In this document: one piece after another, positions 53,148-61,164 of the stretch
How positions within the stretch are numbered: the first letter of the stretch is position 1
Layout of the letters: each line of letters starts with the position of its first letter
Origin: Pseudomonas flavescens
GTDB taxonomy: Bacteria > Pseudomonadota > Gammaproteobacteria > Pseudomonadales > Pseudomonadaceae
Assembly (NCBI RefSeq): GCF_013408425.1
Contig: NZ_JACBYV010000001.1
Span: forward strand, 1 to 64,000
Length of the DNA: 64,000 nt
Reading direction: 5' to 3'
Made by a program: the position numbers and the translations under genes
Notes under the pieces: model-generated
Told to the model about the DNA's origin: nothing
Database searches by the model: none
What the model saw: only the letters and a program-made list of their open reading frames with translations

Positions 53148-54152
53148 CTAGGCCTCGACAGGCGGCTGTGAGCAGGCTGCAGTACTCGAGCGAACCACCA
53201 GTTCGAAAGGCAGGATCAGGTGATGCTCGGTAATGCTCTTTCCTTCCAGCAATGCCAGCAGCATGGCCACCGCGTGCTGGCCGAAGGCTTCTGCCGGTTG
53301 CGCGATGGTGGTCAGCGGTGGGTCGCAGAAGGCGGCGAAGGAGATGTCGTCGAAGCCCGCGACCGAGATGTCCTCGGGAATCCGCAGGCCGGCCTGGCGA
53401 ATACAGCGGATGGCGCCCATGGCCATCTCGTCGTTCTCGCAGAAGATCGCCGTCGGGCGGGCACCGACCTGCAGCAGGTGCGCTGCCGCGGCATGTCCGG
53501 ACTGGCAGTCGTAGTTACCGTCCTGCAGCAGGGCAGGGTCGAGCCCGATACCTGCGGCGTCCAGAGCCTCGCGGTAACCGGCGAAGCGCTCGCGGGTCAG
53601 CGGGCTGTCCGGTGGCCCCTGGATCAGCCCGATACGGCGATGACCGAGGCCCAGCAGGTGCTCGGTCATGGTCCGGGCGGCGCCGCGGTTGTTCAGGCTG
53701 ACCGTGGGCCAGGGCGCGTCGTCGACGATCTCGCAGATGTTCACCAGCGGCGGATGATCCTGGCGCGCGAACGGGTCGAAGGCGCGCAGCTGGATGACCC
53801 CGTCTGCCTGCCTGGCATCCACCAGCTCGGCGAACTGTCGCTCGGTTTCCGGGTTGCCCAGGGTGTTGCAGAGCAGCACCCGATAGTCGAACGCGCTGGC
53901 CGCTTCCTGAATACCGCGGATGACCTGGGCGAAGAAGGTGTTGGCGATATCCGGTACCAGCACCACCAGATTGCGGGTGCGCTGGGAGCGGAACTGGATG
54001 GCCATCAGGTTGGGTTTGTAGCCGGCGTGCTCGACGGCATCGAGGACTTTTTCGCGGGTTTCCGGCGACACCTGGGCAGGGCTTTTCAGGGTGCGGGATA
54101 CCGTGGCGACCGAGACGCCAGCCAGTGCGGCTACCTTGCGGATATTTGTCAT
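53148..54152 (-). CDS. LacI-family transcriptional repressor
   Basis: 334 residues. DNA-binding domain: MTNIRKVAALAGVSVATVSR then TLKSPAQVSPETREKVLDAV with hinge helix YKPNLMAIQFRSQRTRNL; periplasmic-binding-like sugar domain to the end. Divergent from the Gfo/Idh-isomerase-permease operon, whose promoter holds a 24-bp perfect palindrome of the LacI type. It should repress that operon until a sugar-like inducer binds. CytR/RbsR-like in length. Confidence 0.95.
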   Translation of the reverse strand: MTNIRKVAALAGVSVATVSRTLKSPAQVSPETREKVLDAVEHAGYKPNLMAIQFRSQRTRNLVVLVPDIANTFFAQVIRGIQEAASAFDYRVLLCNTLGNPETERQFAELVDARQADGVIQLRAFDPFARQDHPPLVNICEIVDDAPWPTVSLNNRGAARTMTEHLLGLGHRRIGLIQGPPDSPLTRERFAGYREALDAAGIGLDPALLQDGNYDCQSGHAAAAHLLQVGARPTAIFCENDEMAMGAIRCIRQAGLRIPEDISVAGFDDISFAAFCDPPLTTIAQPAEAFGQHAVAMLLALLEGKSITEHHLILPFELVVRSSTAACSQPPVEA

Positions 54153-54227
54153 GCAGCCTCTGTTCTCTGGCCGGCTGCGAGCGCCGGTTCGCCGCTAGAT
54201 TACCGCAACCCGACCGTCGTGGCGCGC

Positions 54228-54283
54228 TTGACCTGGATAATGGCGAGGTCTATATATTCATCAATGTAACCGGTTACATTGAT
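54228..54283 (+). promoter_or_regulatory. Sigma-70 promoter with LacI-type operator
   Basis: TTGACC (54228-54233), 17-bp spacer, TATATA (54251-54256). The 24-bp perfect palindrome at 54260-54283 has the half-site ATCAATGTAACC and centre CG, a classic LacI-family operator covering the transcription start. The operon's first ATG is at 54323. Confidence 0.85.
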
Positions 54284-54322
54284 AAGAATACCGATAAAAA
54301 TAGCGCAAGACGGAGTTATTCA

Positions 54323-55489
54323 ATGCCTGCTTCAAGCGTAAGGCTGGGAATGATCGGCGGAGGCGCTGGCGCCTTCATCGGCAAGGTGCATCGTCAGGCG
54401 GCTGCCTTGGCCGGAGGCATCGAGCTGGTGGCCGGCGCTTTCAGCCGTGATCCGGCCAGCAATGCCGAAACCGGGCGTGAATGTGGCTTGCCTGCACAGC
54501 GTGTGTACCCCAGTTGGCAGGCGCTGCTGGAGGGTGAAGCGGGCCTCGATCCCAATGAGCGCATCAACCTGTTGGCGATCGTCACGCCCAATCACCTGCA
54601 TGCGCCCATCGCTGCCGCTGCGCTGCAAGCCGGCATCCATGTGTTCTGCGAGAAACCTGCAGCGCTGACCAGTGCCGACACCCGCAGCCTGGCGCAGTTG
54701 CTCGATAACGCCGATGTTCTCTACGGGCTGGCCCACACCTATCAGGGCTACCCGATGATCTGGCAGGCCCGGCACATGGTGCAGGCTGGCGAGATCGGCC
54801 GGGTGCGCAAGCTACATGTCGAATATCCCCAGGGCTGGCTCAGTGACGACCTTGCCGGTCAGGGCAACCGCCAGGCTGCCTGGCGTGGTGACCCGCAGTT
54901 GGCAGGGCAGGGCGGCTGCATCGGCGATATCGGGACGCATGCTTTCAGTCTGGCCGAATTCGTCAGTGGTCAGCGTATCGCGCGCCTCTGCGCGCACCTC
55001 GCTACCCACGTGCCCGGCCGGGCGCTGGACGATGATTGCGCGATGCTGTTCCTCACCGAGCAGGGAGCCAGCGGCGTGCTGCTCGCCAGCCAGGTCTGCG
55101 CCGGTGAAGAGAACGCCCTGAAGATCCGCATCTACGGTGACAAGGGTGGCCTGGAATGGCGCCAGGAAGAGCCCAACAGCCTGATTCATCGCTCGCTCGA
55201 CCAACCGATGCGCGTGCTGCGTGCCGGGGCCAACCACAGCTGGCTGTGCGACGAGGCGCTGTGCCGCATTCGTCTGCCGGCGGGCCATCCCGAGGGTTAC
55301 CTGGAAGCCATGGCCAATCTGTATGGCGACTTCGCTCGGGCGATTGCCGGCTCCCGCAGCGCCGCTGCCGCCCTGCCAGGCATCGAGACCGGCGCGCGCG
55401 GCATGGCCTTCATCGAAGCGGCGCTGGCCAGCCATGCCAGCGAGGCGAAATGGACGGTGCTGGCACCGACCGCAGGAGTACAGCCATGA
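54323..55489 (+). CDS. Gfo/Idh/MocA-family oxidoreductase
   Basis: 388 residues. N-terminal Rossmann domain with the nucleotide loop LGMIGGGAGAFIGKVHRQAA, TPNHLHAPIAAAALQAGIHV and the catalytic Lys of CEKPAALT; C-terminal domain with GGCIGDIGTHAFSLAEFVSG carrying the Asp/His pair. NAD(P)-dependent oxidation of a sugar or cyclitol hydroxyl is the usual reaction. ATG 54323 has GGAG upstream; the longer frame runs through the promoter and is excluded. Stop overlaps the next start by 4 bp (ATGA). Confidence 0.92.
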   Translation: MPASSVRLGMIGGGAGAFIGKVHRQAAALAGGIELVAGAFSRDPASNAETGRECGLPAQRVYPSWQALLEGEAGLDPNERINLLAIVTPNHLHAPIAAAALQAGIHVFCEKPAALTSADTRSLAQLLDNADVLYGLAHTYQGYPMIWQARHMVQAGEIGRVRKLHVEYPQGWLSDDLAGQGNRQAAWRGDPQLAGQGGCIGDIGTHAFSLAEFVSGQRIARLCAHLATHVPGRALDDDCAMLFLTEQGASGVLLASQVCAGEENALKIRIYGDKGGLEWRQEEPNSLIHRSLDQPMRVLRAGANHSWLCDEALCRIRLPAGHPEGYLEAMANLYGDFARAIAGSRSAAAALPGIETGARGMAFIEAALASHASEAKWTVLAPTAGVQP

Positions 55490-56553
55490 CCTCCAGTACA
55501 AAAGGCACTCGCGGCCCGGGCATTTTCCTCGCCCAGTTCCTCTCTGCCGAGGCGCCGTTCGACGACCTGAAAAACCAGGCCGGCTGGGCGGCGTCGCTCG
55601 GCTACAAGGGCATCCAGTTGCCGACGCTGGGGCCGCAGTGCATCGACCTGCAGCGCGCCGCCGAGAGCCAGACCTATTGCGATGAGCTCAACGGCATCTG
55701 TGCCGAGGCCGGTGTCGCCATCAGCGAACTGTCCACCCATCTGCAAGGCCAGTTGGTTGCCGTGCATCCGGCGTTCGACAGCCTGTTCGACGACTTCGCC
55801 CCGGCGCACCTGAGAGGTCGCCCCCAGGCGCGCACCGAGTGGGCGGTCAGCCAGTTGAAGCTGGCGGCGAGGGCCAGTCAACGGCTGGGCCTGTCGGCCC
55901 ATGCGACCTTCTCCGGCGCACTGCTCTGGCCCTATCTGTATCCCTGGCCGCAGCGCCCGGCGGGCCTGGTGGAGGAGGGCTTCGCCGAGTTGGCGCGGCG
56001 CTGGCTGCCGATCCTCGATGCCTTCGATGAGGCGGGTGTCGACCTCTGCTACGAGTTGCACCCCAGCGAAGACCTGCACGACGGCGCCACCTTCGAACGC
56101 TTCCTGGGCGCGGTCGGTGGTCATTCTCGCGCGAACATCCTCTATGACCCCAGCCACATGCTGCTGCAGCAGATGGACTACCTGGGCTTCATCGACCGTT
56201 ACCACCCGCGCATCCGCATGTTTCACGTCAAGGACGCGGAGTTCAGGCCCGATGCCCGTTCCGGGGTGTATGGCGGCTATCAGTCGTGGGTCGATCGGCC
56301 AGGCCGCTTCCGTTCGCTGGGCGATGGGCAGATCGACTTCAAGGCGATCTTCAGCAAGCTCACCCAGTACGGCTATCAGGGCTGGGCGGTGCTGGAGTGG
56401 GAGTGCTGCATCAAGGACGCCGCCCAGGGCGCTGGCGAAGGGGCGGCGTTCATCTCGCGCCACTTGATTACCCGCGCGGAGCGCGCCTTCGACGATTTCG
56501 CCGGGGGCACCAGCAGCGCGTCGCGCAATCGGGGGCTGCTGGGCCTGGACTGA
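55486..56553 (+). CDS. Sugar phosphate isomerase/epimerase-type TIM-barrel protein
   Basis: 355 residues of the AP-endonuclease-2-like fold. Metal-site blocks: LSTHLQGQLVAVHPAFD, VDLCYELHPSEDLHDG, NILYDPSHMLLQQMDY, RMFHVKDAEFRPDARSG and WAVLEWECCIKDA. Glu, Asp, His and Glu ligands for Mn2+ are in the expected order. It is often paired with Gfo/Idh enzymes in catabolism of oxidised or 3-keto sugars. Coupled to the preceding gene. Confidence 0.9.
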   Translation: MTSSTKGTRGPGIFLAQFLSAEAPFDDLKNQAGWAASLGYKGIQLPTLGPQCIDLQRAAESQTYCDELNGICAEAGVAISELSTHLQGQLVAVHPAFDSLFDDFAPAHLRGRPQARTEWAVSQLKLAARASQRLGLSAHATFSGALLWPYLYPWPQRPAGLVEEGFAELARRWLPILDAFDEAGVDLCYELHPSEDLHDGATFERFLGAVGGHSRANILYDPSHMLLQQMDYLGFIDRYHPRIRMFHVKDAEFRPDARSGVYGGYQSWVDRPGRFRSLGDGQIDFKAIFSKLTQYGYQGWAVLEWECCIKDAAQGAGEGAAFISRHLITRAERAFDDFAGGTSSASRNRGLLGLD

Positions 56554-56596
56554 ATATGTTTAACGCAGTCTCGTGAACAACAACAAGGATAAGAAC

Positions 56597-57817
56597 ATGA
56601 GCACTTTGAATGTCAGGTTGGGCGTGATGATGTTTCTCCAGTTCTTCATCTGGGGAGGCTGGTTCGTCACCCTGGGTACCTTCCTGGGGCGCACCCTGGA
56701 GGCCAGTGGCGGACAGATCGGCATGGCCTACGCGACCCAGTCCTGGGGGGCGATTCTGGCGCCCTTCGTGGTCGGCCTGATCGCCGACCGCTTCGTCAAT
56801 GCCGAGCGCCTGCTGGCGATCCTCCACCTGGGCGGCGCGGTACTGCTGTACCAGCTCTACCGGGCCGAGGATTTCGCCACCTTCTATCCGCTGGTGCTCT
56901 GCTACATGGTGGTCTACATGCCGACGCTCGGGCTGGTCAATGCGGTGGCCTTCCGGCAGTTGAGCGACCCGGCGGCGCAATTTTCCAGGGTGCGGGTGTG
57001 GGGCACGCTGGGTTGGATCGTGGCCGGCCTGGTGATCAGTTTCGTGTTCGCCTGGGATGCCCAGCAGGCCATCGCCGCTGGCGCCCTGCGCAACACCTTT
57101 CTGCTCTGTGCCGGTGCTTCGCTGCTGCTCGGGCTGTACAGCTTCAGCCTGCCAGCGACGCCTCCGGTGCCCGGCCAGCAGACCGGCATCAAGCGCCTGC
57201 TCGGTCTGGATGCCTTGCAGATGCTCAAGGATCGCGGCTTCGCGACCTTCTTTCTGGCCTCCATCCTGATCTGCATTCCGCTGGCCTTCTACTACCAGAA
57301 CGCCAACCTGTTCCTGACTGAAATCGGCGTCGCCAACCCGACCGGCATGATGACCCTCGGCCAGGTTTCGGAAGTGTTGTTCATGCTGCTGTTGCCGCTG
57401 TTCATCAAGCGCTTCGGGATCAAGGCGACCTTGTTGGTGGGCATGGCGGCATGGGCGCTGCGCTATGTGCTGTTCGCCTACGGCAACAGCGGCGAGCTGG
57501 TGGCATTCCTGGTCGCCGGTATCGTTCTGCATGGCGTGTGCTACGACTTCTTTTTCGTCTCCGGGCAGATCTACACCGACGGCAAGGCCGGCGAGAGCAT
57601 CAAGAGTTCGGCACAGGGCCTGATCACCCTGGCCACCTATGGTGTCGGCATGCTGGTCGGTTTCTGGGTGGCCGGCATGGTGTCCGATCACTATTCCAGC
57701 CAGGGTGCCCACGACTGGTTCAGCATCTGGCTGTTCCCGGCGGTGTTCTCGGCTGGCGTGCTGCTCGCCTTCCTGCTGACCTTCCGCGAGCGTGCCGCGG
57801 GCAAGCCGGTTGGCTGA
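56597..57817 (+). CDS. MFS permease, nucleoside:H+ symporter (NHS)-like
   Basis: 406 residues, about 12 membrane helices. The start MSTLNVRLGVMMFLQFFIWG, GWFVTLGTFLG and the NHS-type block VCYDFFFVSGQIYTDGKAGE, SIKSSAQGLITLATYGVGML resemble NupG/XapB. AAGGAT precedes ATG 56597; the GTG at 56573 is less likely. It is the third gene of the LacI-controlled operon and should import the sugar or nucleoside-like compound used by the two enzymes. Confidence 0.9.
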   Translation: MSTLNVRLGVMMFLQFFIWGGWFVTLGTFLGRTLEASGGQIGMAYATQSWGAILAPFVVGLIADRFVNAERLLAILHLGGAVLLYQLYRAEDFATFYPLVLCYMVVYMPTLGLVNAVAFRQLSDPAAQFSRVRVWGTLGWIVAGLVISFVFAWDAQQAIAAGALRNTFLLCAGASLLLGLYSFSLPATPPVPGQQTGIKRLLGLDALQMLKDRGFATFFLASILICIPLAFYYQNANLFLTEIGVANPTGMMTLGQVSEVLFMLLLPLFIKRFGIKATLLVGMAAWALRYVLFAYGNSGELVAFLVAGIVLHGVCYDFFFVSGQIYTDGKAGESIKSSAQGLITLATYGVGMLVGFWVAGMVSDHYSSQGAHDWFSIWLFPAVFSAGVLLAFLLTFRERAAGKPVG

Positions 57818-57823
57818 GGGGCG

Positions 57824-57847
57824 CGCAGGTGGTGTAAGCCACCTGCG
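57824..57847. terminator. Convergent hairpin after the permease gene
   Basis: CGCAGGTGG / CCACCTGCG with a 6-nt loop between two convergent stops; no T run. Confidence 0.55.
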
Positions 57848-57856
57848 ACGCACGGG

Positions 57857-59527
57857 TCAGCCTTCGCAGCGCGCCTCGGGCTGTTTGAGCAGCATGCTCA
57901 GTTGCTGCGGCGGGTGATGGATCAGGCCGCCTGGGGTTTCGCAGACGCGCTGGATGAAATTGTCGGTGAACAGCAGCTTGCCGTGCACGAAGTGCTCGTT
58001 GGGGCGCAGGTTGGGGTTGTGGATGCGCGTGCCGAGGCGCGCGGCCAGCCATTTGCCAGCCTCGTAGTGGCTGATCCAGCGTTCCGCTGACAGGCTCGAC
58101 ATGACCTGCGGCTGCGCCTCGCGGCCGATGACGATCACCGGCACGTCGCTGACTTCCGGTACCAGATCGTTGTGGCCCCAGTGGCCTCCCTCGCCCAGGC
58201 GCTGGCCATGGTCGCCGGTGATGATCAGGTAACGCTCACCCTCCAGCCGGTCGAAATCGGCGATGACCTCGGCCAGCAGGCTGTCGAGGTAGTGCACGGA
58301 GTTGTCATAGGCATTGCTCTGCCCGTTCGCGCCCTGGTCGGCCCAGGGCGCCGGCTTGGCTTCATGGCGGTAGTTCTGCGCATAGGGCAGGTGGGCGGTG
58401 CGCAGGTTGAGCACCACGAAGTTGCGCTCGCCCCAGCGCTGCTTGTCGAGCAGGTCGAGCAGGGCGCGATCCTGCTGTTTGAGGAAACGTACCGGGTGGT
58501 CCTCGCGGGTAATCGACACGTCCAGATAGCGGCTGCCCAGATTGGCCAGCAACTTGGATTCCTGCGAAGAGATCCAGTGGGTGCGAAAGCCCGCCTGCTT
58601 GGCGAAGCGGAACAGGTTGATATCGCCGGTGCGCAGCTGCGAGTCCTGCCCCGGTTCACGAATCGGATTGATCAGGTAGGGCAGGCTGACATCGGTGGCC
58701 ACCCCGGCGGCGATGCCGGGGCGCACGAAGGCGCTGGGATGGTTACGCAGGTAGTTGGCCAGTTGTGGCGTGGTATCGCGGCCGTAGCCGAACACCCCGA
58801 GGCGATCACTGCGCAGCGAATCGGCGACCACCAGCCAGACATGTTTCGCCTCGCTCAGGCTGGGGCTGAGCGCGTATGGCGCGAAAGGCGCGGGTGGCAG
58901 CTCGACCTCCGGTTTGAGCGCCAGACGCACTGCCCAGGCGGAGAACACGTTGAGGTTGTTGTGCAGCGCGCTGCGGCTGGGGCTGGCGGCGAAGGAGTCG
59001 AGGTTGCGGTAGGTGGCTCGATAGGGTTTCGAGAGCAGCACCACGGCGATCAGCACCAGTGCCCAGCGGCTCTCCGGCAGGCTGATCTTGCCCGGCAGAC
59101 GCAGGTGCAGGGCGAGCAGCAGGGCGTAGGGAATGGCCACGCAGAGCAGCACCGGCCAGTGCTGAGCGAAGCTGTGCGCCGCGGTTTCGCGAACCTCGCC
59201 GGGGTCGTTGAGCAGCGACTGGATATCGATGGCGGTCAGCGGCTCGCCGAAGAAGCTGATGTTGGCCAGTTGCATCAGTTGCATCGCCGCGAACAGCATC
59301 AGGATGGCTGCGCTGAGCCAACGCAGGTTGCATAGCCATAGCCCGGCACTGAACAGCCAGAGCACCGTGACATAGCCGAATTCCAGTTCGGCACGGTTGT
59401 TGGGGGTGAACAACTGCTGCAGAAAATCATCGGCGAGCAGCAACAGACAGCTGAGGGTGGCCAGGGCCACGAGCGACAACCAGGAGCACAGCGCTCCAGA
59501 GCTAAAACGCGCACGTATGGGCAGCAT
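57857..59527 (-). CDS. Membrane sulfatase-fold protein, EptA/CptA-like phosphoethanolamine transferase type
   Basis: 556 residues. Five hydrophobic segments occupy residues ~15-170, followed by a periplasmic alkaline-phosphatase-superfamily domain. Metal and nucleophile blocks: VWLVVADSLRSDRLGVFGYG (D236), AGVATDVSLPYLIN with T278 aligned to the EptA nucleophile, and LIITGDHGQRLGEGGHWGHN. The Asp-to-Thr spacing (42) is close to EptA (40). It would modify lipid A, core or another periplasmic glycan. First gene of a minus-strand unit followed downstream by nothing; upstream neighbours are cytochrome b561 and PepSY. Confidence 0.82.
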   Translation of the reverse strand: MLPIRARFSSGALCSWLSLVALATLSCLLLLADDFLQQLFTPNNRAELEFGYVTVLWLFSAGLWLCNLRWLSAAILMLFAAMQLMQLANISFFGEPLTAIDIQSLLNDPGEVRETAAHSFAQHWPVLLCVAIPYALLLALHLRLPGKISLPESRWALVLIAVVLLSKPYRATYRNLDSFAASPSRSALHNNLNVFSAWAVRLALKPEVELPPAPFAPYALSPSLSEAKHVWLVVADSLRSDRLGVFGYGRDTTPQLANYLRNHPSAFVRPGIAAGVATDVSLPYLINPIREPGQDSQLRTGDINLFRFAKQAGFRTHWISSQESKLLANLGSRYLDVSITREDHPVRFLKQQDRALLDLLDKQRWGERNFVVLNLRTAHLPYAQNYRHEAKPAPWADQGANGQSNAYDNSVHYLDSLLAEVIADFDRLEGERYLIITGDHGQRLGEGGHWGHNDLVPEVSDVPVIVIGREAQPQVMSSLSAERWISHYEAGKWLAARLGTRIHNPNLRPNEHFVHGKLLFTDNFIQRVCETPGGLIHHPPQQLSMLLKQPEARCEG

Positions 59528-59544
59528 GGGTTTTTCCTGAGGGA

Positions 59545-60084
59545 TCAGCGGTCTTCGGAATGGGCGCGGCGCTTGCCGGTGATCATCGACAGCGGCAGGT
59601 TTTCGCGCAGGTGGATACTTTCGATCAGTGCGGCGGCCATGTGGATGACCACCAGAGCGGCCAGGCCGTCAGCCACCCAGCCATGCAACGTGAGTGGCCA
59701 GTCGGCGCCCCACAGGGCGTCCACTTCCTGCATCAGGAAGCCGCTGATGCCCAGGGTGGCGATGGCCGCCATCATCAGCAGCATGACCAGGGCGCCCAGC
59801 GGCGAATGGCCGAGGCGACGATAGGCTTTGCCCCCGAGCAGGTGAGCCAGGTGTTCGGCGAGGCGCGCGCGCGTCGGCCAGAAGTCTGCCCAGCGGGCGC
59901 TGCGTGAACCGACGAAGCCCCACACCAGACGAACCGCCAGCCAGGCGCAGGCGTAGTAGCCGAGCCAGGTATGCCAGTCGTCACCTTCCTCGGTGAAGAA
60001 ATAGTTGGCGACGAAGACCCCGGCCACCGACACATGGAACAGCCGGATCAGCGGATCCCAGAGTCTTATCGTCGCCGCGTGCAT
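59545..60084 (-). CDS. Cytochrome b561-family membrane protein
   Basis: 179 residues with four membrane helices and histidines for two b-type haems: RLWDPLIRLFHVSVAGVFVA, DDWHTWLGYYACAWLAVRLV, the HSPLGALVMLLMMAAIATLG helix and LHGWVADGLAALVVIHMAAA. Starts at ATG 60084, which overlaps the PepSY stop (TGATG). Likely a quinol- or redox-linked electron carrier, in the same unit as PepSY and probably the EptA-like gene. Confidence 0.9.
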   Translation of the reverse strand: MHAATIRLWDPLIRLFHVSVAGVFVANYFFTEEGDDWHTWLGYYACAWLAVRLVWGFVGSRSARWADFWPTRARLAEHLAHLLGGKAYRRLGHSPLGALVMLLMMAAIATLGISGFLMQEVDALWGADWPLTLHGWVADGLAALVVIHMAAALIESIHLRENLPLSMITGKRRAHSEDR

Positions 60085-60350
60085 CAGTCTTCGATCTCGG
60101 TCTTGATCGCCTTGCCGGATACCGGATCGTGATAGATCTCGACCTTGCGCTTGTCCTTGTCGAAGCCGTAGATCTCGTAGCAGTTGCCTTTGGTGATCTT
60201 GAACTTGCTGATCTGGTAACCCTGTTCCTTGAGTTGCGCCTGGAATTTCTCCGGGTCCTGCCAGGTCGAGCGGTCGGCGGTGGTGCATTCGGTGCTGGCC
60301 AGGGCCAGCGGGCTGCCTAGCAGCAGTGCGAGAAGGGCGAAGTAGCGCAT
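60084..60350 (-). CDS. Small periplasmic PepSY-domain protein
   Basis: 88 residues: signal peptide (MRYFALLALLLGSPLALA) then a compact PepSY-like domain (FQAQLKEQGYQISKFKITKG, NCYEIYGFDKDKRKVEIYHD). Two Cys (CTTAD.. and NCYE) could pair. Such proteins sit next to cytochrome b561 and PmrAB/QseBC-type systems in many gammaproteobacteria. Divergent from the two-component genes. Confidence 0.88.
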   Translation of the reverse strand: MRYFALLALLLGSPLALASTECTTADRSTWQDPEKFQAQLKEQGYQISKFKITKGNCYEIYGFDKDKRKVEIYHDPVSGKAIKTEIED

Positions 60351-60498
60351 GGTGTGACTCTCCTGTGATGGTGAGTAGCACCTTGCGGCGCGAAGCTTAG
60401 GAAAGTCTTAATGGGCAAATCTCGGTAACATCTGTCCGTGCAAAACGGGCTGCAGGCGGCGCATCATGGCGGCCGCCATTTCTGACGAGGTGCGTCCA

Positions 60499-61164
60499 GT
60501 GCGTGTCCTGCTGGTTGAAGACGATCGCGCCCTGGCGCGCGGAATCCGGGTCGCCCTGCGTGGCGAAGGGTATACGCTGGATTGGCTGGAGGACGGCGTC
60601 GAAGCCGCCCACGCCCTGCGCAGCGAGCAGTTCGATCTGGTGCTGCTCGACCTCGGCCTGCCGCGCCTGGATGGCATGACGCTGCTGCGTCAGTTGCGCG
60701 CGCGCAGCGAGAATGCCGTACCGGTGTTGGTGCTCACCGCCCGTGACGCCATGGAGGATCGCATCCTCGGTCTGGATGCCGGCGCCGACGACTATCTGGT
60801 CAAACCCTTCGATCCCGAGGAGCTGAAAGCGCGTATCCGTGCCTTGCTGCGTCGCAGCCAGGGCAGGGCCCAGCCGGTACTGGAGTTCGCCGGTGTGAGC
60901 CTCGACCCGGCGACTCAGGAAGTGCGTTATCAGGGCCGCAGTGTGCCGATGACGCCCATGGAGTATCAGCTGTTGCACCAGTTGCTGATCCGCCCTGGGG
61001 TGGTGGTCACCCGTGAGCGCCTCGGCAACGCCCTCTATGGCTGGCAGGAAAGCGGCCCGGGCAACACGCTGGAAGTGCTGATTCACAATCTGCGCCGCAA
61101 GTTGTGCAGCGATCTCATCCGCACCGTACGCGGGGTCGGTTACCTGGTGGAGCGAACGCCATGA
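60499..61164 (+). CDS. OmpR/PhoB-family response regulator (QseB/PmrA-like)
   Basis: 221 residues: receiver 1-115 with acidic VEDD (7-9), phosphoacceptor D51 (DLVLLDLGLPRLDG) and K in YLVKPFDPEEL; winged helix 125-220 with PMTPMEYQLLHQLLIRPG and NTLEVLIHNLRRKLCSDLIR. GTG 60499 is preceded by GAGG 8 nt upstream and matches the family N terminus (VRVLLVEDD). ATGA overlap with the kinase gene. Probably controls the divergent PepSY/b561/EptA-like genes. Confidence 0.93.
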   Translation: MRVLLVEDDRALARGIRVALRGEGYTLDWLEDGVEAAHALRSEQFDLVLLDLGLPRLDGMTLLRQLRARSENAVPVLVLTARDAMEDRILGLDAGADDYLVKPFDPEELKARIRALLRRSQGRAQPVLEFAGVSLDPATQEVRYQGRSVPMTPMEYQLLHQLLIRPGVVVTRERLGNALYGWQESGPGNTLEVLIHNLRRKLCSDLIRTVRGVGYLVERTP

